A DNA stretch of 64,000 nucleotides from Allotamlana fucoidanivorans (GTDB lineage Bacteria; Bacteroidota; Bacteroidia; Flavobacteriales; Flavobacteriaceae), in assembly GCF_006265225.1 (NCBI RefSeq), contig NZ_VDCS01000003.1, positions 62,001 through 126,000 of the forward strand, written 5' to 3'. This document shows, in pieces, positions 7,139 to 17,171 of this stretch; the first letter of the stretch is position 1; the number at the start of each line of letters is the position of its first letter. Below the pieces are notes generated by a model. That model was not told the DNA's origin. It searched no databases and worked only from the letters and a program-made list of their open reading frames with translations. The translations under genes and the position numbers were made by a program.

Positions 7139-9808
7139 TCATCTGTAAAGCATACTAGAAGGCAGAACATCAATTGCTTCTTTTACGATAAAATCTTCTC
7201 CATTAAATTCTACCAATAGTGAACTATTCTCATTTTTAGACTTAAATTCCTTACCCATCAGATTAAGAGATCCACCCCCAAGGTTAAAACCATTTAACTC
7301 ATTTTCATCAATAACTTTCAATGATGGACTTTTGTCCAAATTAAGCTCTGCTGTAATACTCCATCCATCGATATTAAATGAATTTTTATCAATTAGTTTA
7401 ATTTGTGAAAAAGATTCTTTGTCATCCTTATGTAGCACCTGTATTATTCCTAAAAACCTATTTTTCTTTGTTTTAGGGGTTTTTGTACTTCCATGCCAAT
7501 GGTTTATATATTTAATTCCAGCTTTTGCACCATTACTAAGCCAATCAACTGCGGGTGCATAAAACTTATCAGTAACCTTAAATTCAAAGGGTTGGGATGA
7601 AAAAAGATTTAAACAACCTTTACCCTTTTTTGATTCTGTAAAAACCTTGTTCTTATCGTACTTCAAGTTATCTTTACTATGAATAAGCCAATTCCAATCA
7701 ACTGGTTTATTAGCTTCAAGGTCATCATATATAATAATTATATTAGGTCTTAAGAACACTAAATGTCTTCTAAATTTCGTTATACCTGGGTCTCCAAAAC
7801 CGTTTTCATTTGTCATTTCAACATTCCAATCTTTAAAATAAGGCTTAAATGCATCCCGGATTAGTTCACCATTATAAGCATTGGAGGCATCTCCTACACA
7901 ATAACTTATCTTATCTCCAGTAAGAAATCTAGGAATATAGCCATATCCATCTGAATGGAACTTCTGTCCCATACCATCAGCTAAAATCGTATTATGAGCT
8001 CTTGTGTGTCTATAACTTTGTAATGAATGAAAATCTGAAGAACTTGAATAGTATCCTGTTCTAAAAAACAATGGTTCTCCTCCTATTTGAATATTAAATG
8101 AATTTTGTGCGGCATGAGCATGACCTATTAACCCATAAGGAGAGGATTTAAAAGAGACCATAAGATTTTTATTTGGATTATCTAAGTTTGTGTGCATTGC
8201 CACAATACCAACATCACGAAAATCCTCAGCTAATTGTAAACTTTTCATACTAGTATATGTTAAATCTTCGGTATTGCGAAAAAGATTTTTAGTTTGTATG
8301 GCATTCCAATACAAATTGTTATTATCATTTAAGAGAGTTAGTTCTCTCTTTGATCTATTATTACCGAATTCACCTGCCGATTCAATATAGTGATGAGCAT
8401 ATGTGTCATTTGGCTTTATAATTTTTATTGCCCTGACTAAGGGTACCATTGTTTCCCTTTTTATATCAGCATTATCACCAAATCCACCTGCAATGTGACC
8501 GATTGGAGAGGTGTACATTAAATACTTTGATATGTTATTGTACCACTGTTTGTTAAAAAAATTAACTCCAGAATATCTACTGAGTAATGCAGGCATCTCT
8601 ATAAGAGATCTAGTATTTGCTCCTATATAACTGTTACCCATTGCCCATCCACCGTCATCAGTACTTCCTATTGGAGCTCTCATAGACCAAAGTTCATAAG
8701 CATAAGACAACCATTTTGACGCTTCTGGGACATGATGAGTCAACGCCAATGAAGTAATAAAAAAATCTCTTAAATGATGCTGCCACAAATGACTACTTTT
8801 ATGCAAATGTAAACCCGCCCTGTGCAAGAGCCCTTTGTAAGTCTTACGCTGGTGTTCTACAAGTAATTCTTCAATATACCTTTTTTCGTTGTAATCCAAT
8901 TCGGTATAAAATGTATCAAAAATTAAAGTAGAAATTGATAAGTACATACCCTCGGTAAAATCATTGTAATAACCTTGTTTTAAAATAGTTTCATATTGAT
9001 TTTTGAGGTACCTGTATCTTCTTAAAGCTTCATTAGAATACATCTTTTCTCCTGACACCAAATAAGCCTTAATTAAAGAAATGTTTATGTAGAATTGATC
9101 CCTGTATATTTCCTTAGTATTTCTTGCAATAAATCTGGTTAATTTTTTTTTGTCAAGATTCTTCTTTTTGACCTCAATTACTTTTTCATCGTTATAAATC
9201 AGACTCTCTGGTAATTTACTATTAAGAAAACGTCTATTGTAAGACAAGAATTTATCCAATTCTTTTTTAGAAAATCCAATATTACCAATTAATTCAGGGG
9301 ATGTTAAAACTCTAGGATGCTCTTTTGGGATAGACTCCACAAATTCTTTTGCACTTGGAGTTAAAAATTGATCTTCATTTCCGTCAACATCAAACTCAAT
9401 CGGTTTAGACCATTTCTTCAATTTAGTACCTTTTTCAATGGTAGCATATTGCCAATACCATTTTCCCTTTTCCAAAATTTTATTTGGGTGCCAAAATGTC
9501 CATTCTAATTCTTCAGACCACATTACATCTGGCGTGTCAAAATCAATACTTTGCGATAACCGAACTTGATGTAAATTAATCTCAAATTGGAAAGTATCTA
9601 CTCCAAGTCTTTTTTCGATCTTCGGTGACCATATAAAATATGGTGGATTTGACTTAATTGACCCACTTGAAGGAAAAGGTGTTTGTCTAACCATTTCCAT
9701 TGATTGAGGAAAATCTTTTTTCTCTTCAGTTTTTCTTTGAGCATTAGACAAACGACAAAACACTAAAATAACAAATAAGTTTAATAACAGACGATGTTTT
9801 GGATTCAT
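7139..9808 (-). CDS. Secreted heparinase II/III-fold polysaccharide lyase with DUF4962 domain
   Basis: This 889-residue protein has a type I signal peptide (LLLNLFVILVFCRLSNAQ). The domain order is an N-terminal DUF4962-like beta region (IKSNPPYFIWSPKIEKR), an (alpha/alpha) toroid (~residues 190-480, with SSHLWQHHLRDFF as a candidate catalytic stretch), then the heparinase II/III beta-sandwich (GHAHAAQNSFNIQIGGEPLFF, YRHTRAHNTILADG, RPNIIIIYDDLEAN). This architecture is shared with PL39-type and related alginate or GAG lyases that cut uronic acid-containing chains by beta-elimination. A clear paralogue lies at 57725-60364. It is encoded next to HTCS 1 and is probably under its control. The family number and substrate cannot be fixed by eye. 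Confidence 0.85.
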   Translation of the reverse strand: MNPKHRLLLNLFVILVFCRLSNAQRKTEEKKDFPQSMEMVRQTPFPSSGSIKSNPPYFIWSPKIEKRLGVDTFQFEINLHQVRLSQSIDFDTPDVMWSEELEWTFWHPNKILEKGKWYWQYATIEKGTKLKKWSKPIEFDVDGNEDQFLTPSAKEFVESIPKEHPRVLTSPELIGNIGFSKKELDKFLSYNRRFLNSKLPESLIYNDEKVIEVKKKNLDKKKLTRFIARNTKEIYRDQFYINISLIKAYLVSGEKMYSNEALRRYRYLKNQYETILKQGYYNDFTEGMYLSISTLIFDTFYTELDYNEKRYIEELLVEHQRKTYKGLLHRAGLHLHKSSHLWQHHLRDFFITSLALTHHVPEASKWLSYAYELWSMRAPIGSTDDGGWAMGNSYIGANTRSLIEMPALLSRYSGVNFFNKQWYNNISKYLMYTSPIGHIAGGFGDNADIKRETMVPLVRAIKIIKPNDTYAHHYIESAGEFGNNRSKRELTLLNDNNNLYWNAIQTKNLFRNTEDLTYTSMKSLQLAEDFRDVGIVAMHTNLDNPNKNLMVSFKSSPYGLIGHAHAAQNSFNIQIGGEPLFFRTGYYSSSSDFHSLQSYRHTRAHNTILADGMGQKFHSDGYGYIPRFLTGDKISYCVGDASNAYNGELIRDAFKPYFKDWNVEMTNENGFGDPGITKFRRHLVFLRPNIIIIYDDLEANKPVDWNWLIHSKDNLKYDKNKVFTESKKGKGCLNLFSSQPFEFKVTDKFYAPAVDWLSNGAKAGIKYINHWHGSTKTPKTKKNRFLGIIQVLHKDDKESFSQIKLIDKNSFNIDGWSITAELNLDKSPSLKVIDENELNGFNLGGGSLNLMGKEFKSKNENSSLLVEFNGEDFIVKEAIDVLPSSMLYR

Positions 9809-9918
9809 AATATTTTGGATTTTTCACAAAGATATTTGCAATAAATACTTCCTTATTTATTCTAATGTTACTAAAATAAATAATCATTGTTTCATTTCTA
9901 GTTGCTTTCTGAAGAATG

Positions 9919-12900
9919 TTAATTTAAAGAAATTCTGTTCTTGGCCTGTCTATAATTAGTAGGAGAAACACCGTATTTATTTTTAAAGCATCTTCTAAAA
10001 TAATTTATATCACGAAAACCAGAATTATAACAAACCTCATTTATATTGTATTTATCTTCTATCAATAGCTCTGCAGCTACTTCTAACTTGAAGTTTCTGA
10101 TAAACTCTGTTGGTGCCACACCTGTAATTTTTTTTACTTTTCTAAAAAGCTGAACTCTACTTAATCCAATTTCTTTACCAATTTTTTCTACCGATAAGTC
10201 TGTGGAATTAATATGAGTTCGTATATATTCTGAAATACGTAATAGAAATTCTTCATCATTAGAATTTATTTGTATCTCACTTTTATCTAATAAAATATCT
10301 TTTCTAGAACGCTTTTTTTGTTGATCAATTCTCGAAATAATATTTGACAGCTTAAGTTTTAAAATTTCCAAATCAAATGGTTTGGTCATATAATCCTCTA
10401 TTTCTAAAGAATAGCTATACTTTTCAATAGAAGGATCGGTACGAGCTGTTAATAGGATAATAGGGATTCCTGAAGTCTTTTTATTTTTTTTCAAATATTT
10501 ACAAAGTTCTATACCGGAAACCTCTGGCATCATGACATCAGAAATAATGATATCTGGAAGAGCTTTAGACATGTTATCTAATAAATCTATTGCCACTTTT
10601 CCATTATTTGCTTCATGAAAAAAGAAACTATCCTTTAACGATTGGCAAATATACTTTCTTAGATCATCATTATCTTCAACCAACAAAATAGTGGGTTTTT
10701 CATTAGATTTTATTTTTGGTCGTTCGGGCTTTTCAGCATTGGACAATGAGTTAAGGCTTATATCCAAAATTTTAGGTTTCGCAGAAGTAAATTTCGATTT
10801 TATTTTTTGATGGGCTTCATAAACATCTTGAATGGGTAAATAAACACTAAACAGTGTAGATACACCTTGAACGCTATCAACCTCAATATGCCCTTTATGA
10901 ATCTCAACCAAGTCTTTAACAAGAGATAGACCTATTCCAGCTCCATACAGTGTCTTAGAATTCAAGTTATCAGATCTATAAAACGGTAAGAAAATCTTTT
11001 TTAACTCTTCCTTATCTATCCCATAACCAGAATTTTTAATTGTAATTTTTAAATATTCATCGTCAAATTTTTCGTAATAGCTTTTCTGAATATTAACTTT
11101 AATCTCACCTTCTTCATCGGTATACTTGAAAGCATTGGATAAAATATTATACATAATCTTTTCGAGCTTATCTCTATCAAACCAAAATAGTTCATCAAAA
11201 GATATTTCAGAATAGAAAATATATTTGATATTTTTAGACACAGCAAATTCCTTAAAAGTTGAAGAGATTTCTTTTAAATATAATACTATTTGGCCTTGTT
11301 CTACTCTAAGAGGAATACTATTACTTTCAATCTTTCTAAAGTCCATTAATTGATTTACCAGGCGTAACATCAAAAGCACATTCCTCTCAATGATATTAAA
11401 TAAGGGCATCAATTCTTTTTGCTCAAGCTGTTTAGATATTTGTTGTAAGGGACCACTTATTAAGGTAAGAGGAGTCCTAAAATCATGTGAAATATTAGTA
11501 AAAAACCTTACTTTGAGTCGTGATAAGTCTTCAATGTTTTTCCTTTCAAGTCTTGCCAAATTAAGATTGTTCTCCAGTTTAAGTTTAATTAATGTATACT
11601 TTCTAATTATAAAAAACACTAAAGAAATTAAAATGAAGTAAAGTAAATACGCCCATGTGGATTTCCAAAACGGCGGCTTTTTACTAATTTCGAGGATTGT
11701 AAATTCATCTGACCAAGCTCCATTTAAGGTGGACGACTTTACTTTAAATTTGTAGCTACCTGCATCCAAGTTTGTATACGTAGCAAAATTTTGATTATCT
11801 ACATAATTCCAATTGTTGTCGAATCCTTCTAGCATATAAGCGTATTTATTCTTAAAGGTGCTAGGATAATTTAGGGCAGCATACTCTACAGTAAAGATAT
11901 TTTGGTTGTGATTAAACTGGGCTAAAGGTGTATTTCTTTTGTTTGTAGGTAAAATATCACTTTTAATCTTGGGATTAATATCTTCATTGAACAATTTTAA
12001 TCCTGTAAATACTATTCTTGGAATCACAAAGTCTTGTGGTAACTTTTCTGGTTCAAAACGAATAAAGCCATTAATTCCTCCAAAAAACATATCCCCTTTT
12101 GGTGTTTTGAATGCCGAATTTTGAGAAAACTCCAGAATTGACAAGCCGTTTCCTGGTGTATAATTGACAAATGTCTCAGAAGCAAGATCGAAACGTGACA
12201 GCACATTAGACGATGACACCCAAAAAACCCCTTCTTGCTCCTCTAAGACACCATATACAATATTATTTGGTAAGCCACTTGAAACAAGATAATTCTTGAG
12301 AGAATGATTTTCAAGAACAAAAAGCCCTGCACCATAAGTACCAAACACTATTCTTCCTCTACTATCTTGAAATATACAATTTACGTTATTCTCTTGTGGA
12401 GAGCTTAAATCGTAAGTCTTTGAAATACTGGTGGAACTTCCTGAGTCCTCGTTAATTAACATTAGACCATTTAATTTAGTTCCAATCCAAATATTATTAT
12501 CAACATCTTGATAAATTGTATTTATTTGGTCATAAGTTAAACAAACATCTGAGACACTTGAGCTCTTGTATTCGCGTATAACAAACTCGCCATTTTCATT
12601 TTTGGAAATTAAATTTAATCCTGAACGTGTACCAACCCATAACCTACTTTTATTATCTAAACACAACGAGGTAATATTATCAGATATTAATCCCGTACCA
12701 TCTTTTTTTCTTGTAAACTTCAAATTAGTCCCAGTCGATGGATTACTTAAAACTACACCGTTCATTCTCGTTCCAATCCAAACCAGTTTATTCTTTTTAT
12801 CTATCTCAAGATCCTTAACTGTATTAACACCTATTGAATTTGACCCTAGAGACAAATACATGTATTTCTTGAAGGCCTTAGTTTTTGGGTTGAAAATATC

Positions 12901-14064
12901 TATGCCCCCCCCTTCTGTGCCAAACCATATATTACCATCCCAATCTTGCTCTATCGGCCCTACATGATTATAGCTGAGAGTGTTTTTCAAATAAGCATTA
13001 TGGACAAAATGTTGAAATCTAAAGTTATTCTCTTGTAATATATTAACTCCTCCAAAATGAGTACCAACCCATAGTCTACCTAAATCATCAAGGTATAATG
13101 ATCTAATGGAATTATGACTAATTGAATTTTTATATTTATCATCATTCCTAAAAATAATTGTCTTTTTTGTACTCAAATCAAAATGAAATAACCCATCGAA
13201 AGTCCCGATCCAAATAGTATTATTATTTTGGATTAATATATCTCTAATTGCATGATTTGGATAATGACTAAAATCATTATTGTAATCAAAATATTCAAGA
13301 GAATTACTATCAGCATAAATTTTTATTAAAAAACCATCCAATGTTCCAGCCCAAAGGTTACCTAAATCATCTAACACAATAGTTGTGATATAATTTTCAG
13401 GGTTTGAATCCCTAACAATAGAATATTCAAAAGTGGTAGGATTGAACCTTATTAATCCATTTTTCAGGGTTCCTAGCCAAAGATTTCCAAGATTATCTTC
13501 ACAAATAGTCATTATAGCTAAATGCGATAACTGAGTTGAAAGATTTACTTCTTTAAAACCTTCTTCAGAAGATTTTTTAACATGAAGCCCAGACATAGTA
13601 CCAACCCATAAATTGCCATTTATACCAAAACATAAATCATTGATATGAGATACACCATTTATAACGCTGTTATCAGATATGAGGTAGTGCTTATTTACTG
13701 ATAAGTATTTTGGATCAAATTTGTTTAGACCGTTCTCAGTACCAACCCACAATATCCCTTTTTCGTCTTCTACTATTGAAGTTATGGTATTATTACTTAA
13801 AGATAAATCATTATTAATATCATTTCTGATAACCTTATATGAATGTCCGTCGTACCTATTTAAACCATCCCTAGTGCCGAACCACATGAAACCATCACTA
13901 TCCTTATAAATTGACATAACACCATTCTGGGACAATCCGTCTTTAACATTTAAATTTTTAAAAACATTTTGTAAATCCTGAGAGCTGATATCCCACAAAA
14001 CCGCAAGTGAAATAAATATGCTTATAAACAACGACTTCCGTGATATTTTTAATTTTTTTATCAT
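9919..14064 (-). CDS. Hybrid two-component system regulator (HTCS 1)
   Basis: This single polypeptide of 1381 residues spans the inner membrane. Residues ~35-690 are periplasmic beta-propeller (Reg_prop) repeats of the DGFMWFGTRDGLNRYD type. Residues ~725-795 are a Y_Y_Y domain and ~805-822 a transmembrane helix. Then come HisKA with NISHDFRTPL (phospho-His ~860), an HATPase with NILSNAFKYT and GAGIGLSLV motifs, a receiver with IIISDVMMPEVSG (phospho-Asp), and a C-terminal AraC-type HTH pair. In the family the propeller binds a specific oligosaccharide and the AraC domain activates the local utilisation genes. Placed between the lyase and GH88, it most likely senses the uronic acid-containing product of this half. 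A G8 run lies at 12905-12912 within the frame. Confidence 0.97.
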   Translation of the reverse strand: MIKKLKISRKSLFISIFISLAVLWDISSQDLQNVFKNLNVKDGLSQNGVMSIYKDSDGFMWFGTRDGLNRYDGHSYKVIRNDINNDLSLSNNTITSIVEDEKGILWVGTENGLNKFDPKYLSVNKHYLISDNSVINGVSHINDLCFGINGNLWVGTMSGLHVKKSSEEGFKEVNLSTQLSHLAIMTICEDNLGNLWLGTLKNGLIRFNPTTFEYSIVRDSNPENYITTIVLDDLGNLWAGTLDGFLIKIYADSNSLEYFDYNNDFSHYPNHAIRDILIQNNNTIWIGTFDGLFHFDLSTKKTIIFRNDDKYKNSISHNSIRSLYLDDLGRLWVGTHFGGVNILQENNFRFQHFVHNAYLKNTLSYNHVGPIEQDWDGNIWFGTEGGGIDIFNPKTKAFKKYMYLSLGSNSIGVNTVKDLEIDKKNKLVWIGTRMNGVVLSNPSTGTNLKFTRKKDGTGLISDNITSLCLDNKSRLWVGTRSGLNLISKNENGEFVIREYKSSSVSDVCLTYDQINTIYQDVDNNIWIGTKLNGLMLINEDSGSSTSISKTYDLSSPQENNVNCIFQDSRGRIVFGTYGAGLFVLENHSLKNYLVSSGLPNNIVYGVLEEQEGVFWVSSSNVLSRFDLASETFVNYTPGNGLSILEFSQNSAFKTPKGDMFFGGINGFIRFEPEKLPQDFVIPRIVFTGLKLFNEDINPKIKSDILPTNKRNTPLAQFNHNQNIFTVEYAALNYPSTFKNKYAYMLEGFDNNWNYVDNQNFATYTNLDAGSYKFKVKSSTLNGAWSDEFTILEISKKPPFWKSTWAYLLYFILISLVFFIIRKYTLIKLKLENNLNLARLERKNIEDLSRLKVRFFTNISHDFRTPLTLISGPLQQISKQLEQKELMPLFNIIERNVLLMLRLVNQLMDFRKIESNSIPLRVEQGQIVLYLKEISSTFKEFAVSKNIKYIFYSEISFDELFWFDRDKLEKIMYNILSNAFKYTDEEGEIKVNIQKSYYEKFDDEYLKITIKNSGYGIDKEELKKIFLPFYRSDNLNSKTLYGAGIGLSLVKDLVEIHKGHIEVDSVQGVSTLFSVYLPIQDVYEAHQKIKSKFTSAKPKILDISLNSLSNAEKPERPKIKSNEKPTILLVEDNDDLRKYICQSLKDSFFFHEANNGKVAIDLLDNMSKALPDIIISDVMMPEVSGIELCKYLKKNKKTSGIPIILLTARTDPSIEKYSYSLEIEDYMTKPFDLEILKLKLSNIISRIDQQKKRSRKDILLDKSEIQINSNDEEFLLRISEYIRTHINSTDLSVEKIGKEIGLSRVQLFRKVKKITGVAPTEFIRNFKLEVAAELLIEDKYNINEVCYNSGFRDINYFRRCFKNKYGVSPTNYRQAKNRISLN

Positions 14065-14766
14065 TGAACTGAATATATATTAACCTAAAAAACCTTAAGA
14101 AAATTAGTCTCGGCACTAATAATTTTAAGAAAAATGATAAGGGTGTTTAGAGTCTTTTAATTTATTTGTCATACTCTCAAGTTACTTTTGACAGTAAGAC
14201 AAGAAGGTAAAAAGTAAATAAACTGATACTAAATTTAAGGCTTTTTAAAAATGTTACCAAAAACTGAAACATTAAGAGTATTATTATGTAACATTTGTAA
14301 TAAAAAAACTTGAATATAGAATTTTTGACTTTTCAAAATTTAAATATTTACACAAAAAAGTTACTATTAGAAAATTTTGAAGATTATTTAGTTCACATTT
14401 TTGAACTTTAAATTCAATGAAAGTTCAAAAAACTTCAATCGCAACCTTTATACTACTGTATTTTTGAAGTGAATATTTTCATTACTTATAATCTACATCA
14501 GATTTTTTTTAAACCTTAAACTATCACCCTCAATTAAACCATATATCTTATCCGTTTTTTTGTATTTTAAGAAAGGTATAGACTATATGAGTATAGGACT
14601 AATTGTAAATTAGTGTAAAACTTTTTGAAAAAAAATCTAATACATTTGTATCTCAATATAATGGTTAACTTCCTTTGAGAAGGATAATAAAATTGGACTA
14701 TATTTCAATTTTATAGAATTAGACAACTAAATTAAAATCTTTCAAATAACAAAAATCAAAACTTTC
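14065..14766. other. 700-base intergenic region
   Basis: This strongly AT-rich spacer lies between the start of HTCS 1 and the end of GH88. I see no coding frame of credible composition and no RNA gene. It must contain the HTCS 1 promoter. A TACATTTG (TAnnTTTG-like) box near 14642 is on the + strand and would transcribe against GH88, so I do not call it functional. Confidence 0.5.
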
Positions 14767-16002
14767 TTATTTTAATTTTCTTAATCTTGATGAAGCCTCC
14801 AAATAGTAATAATCTGCATAATTTAAAGGAACATCTATTTCTTTTCCGTATGGTACAATGCCAGCGGAATGCATCAAAATAAAACCTTTGTTACTTCCAT
14901 TTCTAGCTAAGTATGAATCAGAACTTAAGTTTTCCAAGATAATTTTCGCCCATTTCAAATATTCATTTGATTTGTTATCCTCTTGAACATATTTAATAAG
15001 CTCCAATAAGGCCGAAGCTGTAATTGCTGCAGCAGATGCATCTCTTGATGTTGATTCAGTAATATCTACATCATAATCCCAATAGGGTATAGAGTCATCG
15101 GGTAAATTAGGGTGATTCTTTATAAATTCGGCAATTTTAATAGCTTGATCCAAATAAATGGGATTTTTAGTGAACCTATACATAACGGTAAAACCATACA
15201 ATCCCCATGCTTGACCTCTGGCCCAATCAGAATTATCAGCAAAACCTTGGTGAGTTGACTTACTTATAATTTCTCCAGATTCAATATCATAATCAACCAC
15301 ATGATACGAACTATTATCAGGCCTAAAATGATTTTCGATTGTCTTATTAGCATGCGATACAGCAACATCATGGTATATCGAGTCGCCCGACAACTCGGTG
15401 GCATGAAACAACAACTCTAAATTCATCATGTTATCAATAATTACGGGACATCTCCATTTGCCCTCTTCAAAATGAATTTTAGAATCCCAAGATTGAATGA
15501 TACCAGCTTGAGGCCTGAAGCGTGTCAATAATGATTTAGCAGATTGAACAATTACTTCATCAAACTTATTTGAAGAATCAAATTTCATGGCATTACCAAA
15601 ACTAGACTCCATCATAAAGCCTATATCATGATTTCCTGTGTAATATTTAACAGAATCTAATTTCAACGTATATTTCAAAGCTCTTTCCTTCCATTTATTC
15701 TGTCCTGTAAGATCGTATAAATACCAAAGTGAGCCTGCGTAAAAACCACTAGTCCAGTCATGACTGGATACAAATTTTATTTCATTATTCTCAATTGAAC
15801 GTGGAATATATCTTTTTTTTGATTCTCTATTCTCCACAGAATCATACAGAATATCATACTGATTCGAAACAATTCCTATTATTTTATCTTCATTATTATT
15901 CGTAATAGCACCTTCATTACTATTGGATCTACTCTTATTGCAACTAAAAAAAAGAGTTGTTGTTAGGGTAAAAAATATAATTGTTCTTAATTTGAATATC
16001 AT
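14767..16002 (-). CDS. GH88 unsaturated glucuronyl hydrolase, lipoprotein
   Basis: This 411-residue protein has a lipoprotein signal (TTLFFSC, cysteine ~21), so it is placed in the periplasm. The (alpha/alpha)6 fold shows the GH88 landmarks: HDWTSGFYAGSLWYLY, the catalytic aspartate pair at about D126 (GNHDIGFM) and D190 (IIDNMMNLEL), and WARGQAWGLYGF near the end. GH88 enzymes remove the 4,5-unsaturated uronic acid left by polysaccharide lyases through hydration of its double bond. This is the direct follow-on step for the PL21 and DUF4962 lyases encoded here. A promoter-like sequence lies ~70 bases upstream, so it may be transcribed separately from the operon above it. Confidence 0.93.
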   Translation of the reverse strand: MIFKLRTIIFFTLTTTLFFSCNKSRSNSNEGAITNNNEDKIIGIVSNQYDILYDSVENRESKKRYIPRSIENNEIKFVSSHDWTSGFYAGSLWYLYDLTGQNKWKERALKYTLKLDSVKYYTGNHDIGFMMESSFGNAMKFDSSNKFDEVIVQSAKSLLTRFRPQAGIIQSWDSKIHFEEGKWRCPVIIDNMMNLELLFHATELSGDSIYHDVAVSHANKTIENHFRPDNSSYHVVDYDIESGEIISKSTHQGFADNSDWARGQAWGLYGFTVMYRFTKNPIYLDQAIKIAEFIKNHPNLPDDSIPYWDYDVDITESTSRDASAAAITASALLELIKYVQEDNKSNEYLKWAKIILENLSSDSYLARNGSNKGFILMHSAGIVPYGKEIDVPLNYADYYYLEASSRLRKLK

Positions 16003-16604
16003 AATTCGTTTTATTTTTAATCTTTATTTTCCGAAACTTAAAATGATATCTAAATCAAATTGTTCCTGCTTCAAATTTAAGACAGGCTGGTATATACAAG
16101 ACATAACTTTGGTTTCGTTTTAGCAGTAAGTAAGATACATCAAGATAAAAATTTCAATTTTCCTGACCAGAATACATTATGAATTCTTTACTTTATGACA
16201 TTTTCTTTGAAAACGTACATCTAAAAATAAACTCGTTAAACTTGTAAGCTAACTTTACGAATAACAATTTAAGATGCGATAACATATACTCACCAGAGGT
16301 TTATAATGATTAACAAGAAAAAGGTAATAAACAATACTTAGTATCAGCAAATCACCTTTGCCATAAAAAATAGGTTTACGACTTAATTACAAATCATGAA
16401 AAAATACGCAAAGTATGGTGAAAATCTCATGGTATCAATTCTTCGCTCATACAGGCTGTAAACTAGACGCTACCTAATTTTTAAGCTGTTTTTATAAAGA
16501 AAACTTAAATTTATCCTTAACAATAAATTCTCATTTTTGAAACTTAAAAACCTATCTGAGCGATTGTCAATGAGATGTTAAATTTTATATATCCTAATAA
16601 GGGG
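16003..16604. other. 600-base intergenic region
   Basis: Apart from the promoter-like box at 16072-16100, nothing recognisable is present between GH88 and the broken ORF. Composition is AT-rich and every frame is interrupted. Given the chimeric remnant next to it, part of this stretch may be debris of a larger deleted gene set. Confidence 0.4.
16072..16100 (-). promoter_or_regulatory. Bacteroidetes-type promoter upstream of GH88
   Basis: On the minus strand this reads TTG, 17 bases, then TAAATTTG. It fits the -33 TTG / -7 TAnnTTTG pattern of Bacteroidetes promoters. The implied transcription start is about 16065, giving a ~60-base leader before the GH88 ATG. Confidence 0.45.
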
Positions 16605-17109
16605 CTATAACCTTGTATTAATTATATTATTAAACGCCGAACCAAATGTATAGGAAACACCAGTAGAGAAGCCTAAATCGAAATCTGTAGCAATTTGCTT
16701 CTGTTGCAACAATACATCCTCCAGTTTCGACAAACACTTGTATATCTGCAACATTGTCTCCGTCTTCATCGCCCCAGTCAATCATAACATCATGATCATG
16801 ACCAAAAAATCCATCTTTGTTCTTATCAATTACAAGGCAATCAGAATCCGTATCTCCTTCCAAATCTCCTTTTTTCATATCATCATCATCATCAATCCAT
16901 AAAACAGGAATATCACCATTTGTAAGAGTACGCAGAATATCCGGATCACCATCACCATCCAGGTCTTCATATTCAACCTTGGCATTTGTTGGTGGTAATG
17001 TAAAACGGAATGGTGTAATCAAGGTTTGGTGTCTTTTATTGGCCCATTGTCCATAAGAAGACCCTGTTATAATTAAACAAAAAAATACTATTATTTCTAT
17101 GTGTTTCAT
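16605..17109 (-). pseudogene. Broken chimeric ORF: secreted DGDGDPD-type protein joined out of frame to an outer-membrane beta-barrel tail
   Basis: The frame from the ATG at 17109 gives 159 residues: a signal peptide (ITGSSYGQ), then acidic calcium-loop-like segments (YEDLDGDGDPDIL, WIDDDDDMKKGDLEGDTDSD, DKNKDGFFGHDHD, DWGDEDGDN). It ends in an odd aromatic tail (CYRFRFRLLYWCFLYIWF). Reading the same DNA shifted by one base from about 16690 instead gives FDLGFSTGVSYTFGSAFNN and then IINTRL with a stop at 16605-16607. That second string looks like the final strand of a Bacteroidetes outer-membrane beta-barrel. I infer a deletion that fused the head of one secreted protein to the tail of another, leaving a non-functional remnant. 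A rapidly evolved genuine small protein is less likely. Confidence 0.6.
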
Positions 17110-17171
17110 ATTCTATATTTCATTTCACAGATAATTATTTATATTTTATCGTACGTGTATTAATAATAATT

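Noticed and set aside
6895-7173. Minus-strand frame of 92 residues between the transferase and the lyase
   Set aside because: It overlaps the lyase end and spans the repeat/hairpin; composition is not protein-like and no start context is seen.
12566-12967. 133-residue frame antisense to HTCS 1
   Set aside because: It is a mirror of the propeller repeats in the opposite strand; other antisense frames in the large genes have the same explanation.
14642-14649. TACATTTG promoter-like box on the + strand
   Set aside because: It would transcribe only antisense to GH88 and lacks a properly spaced -33 element.
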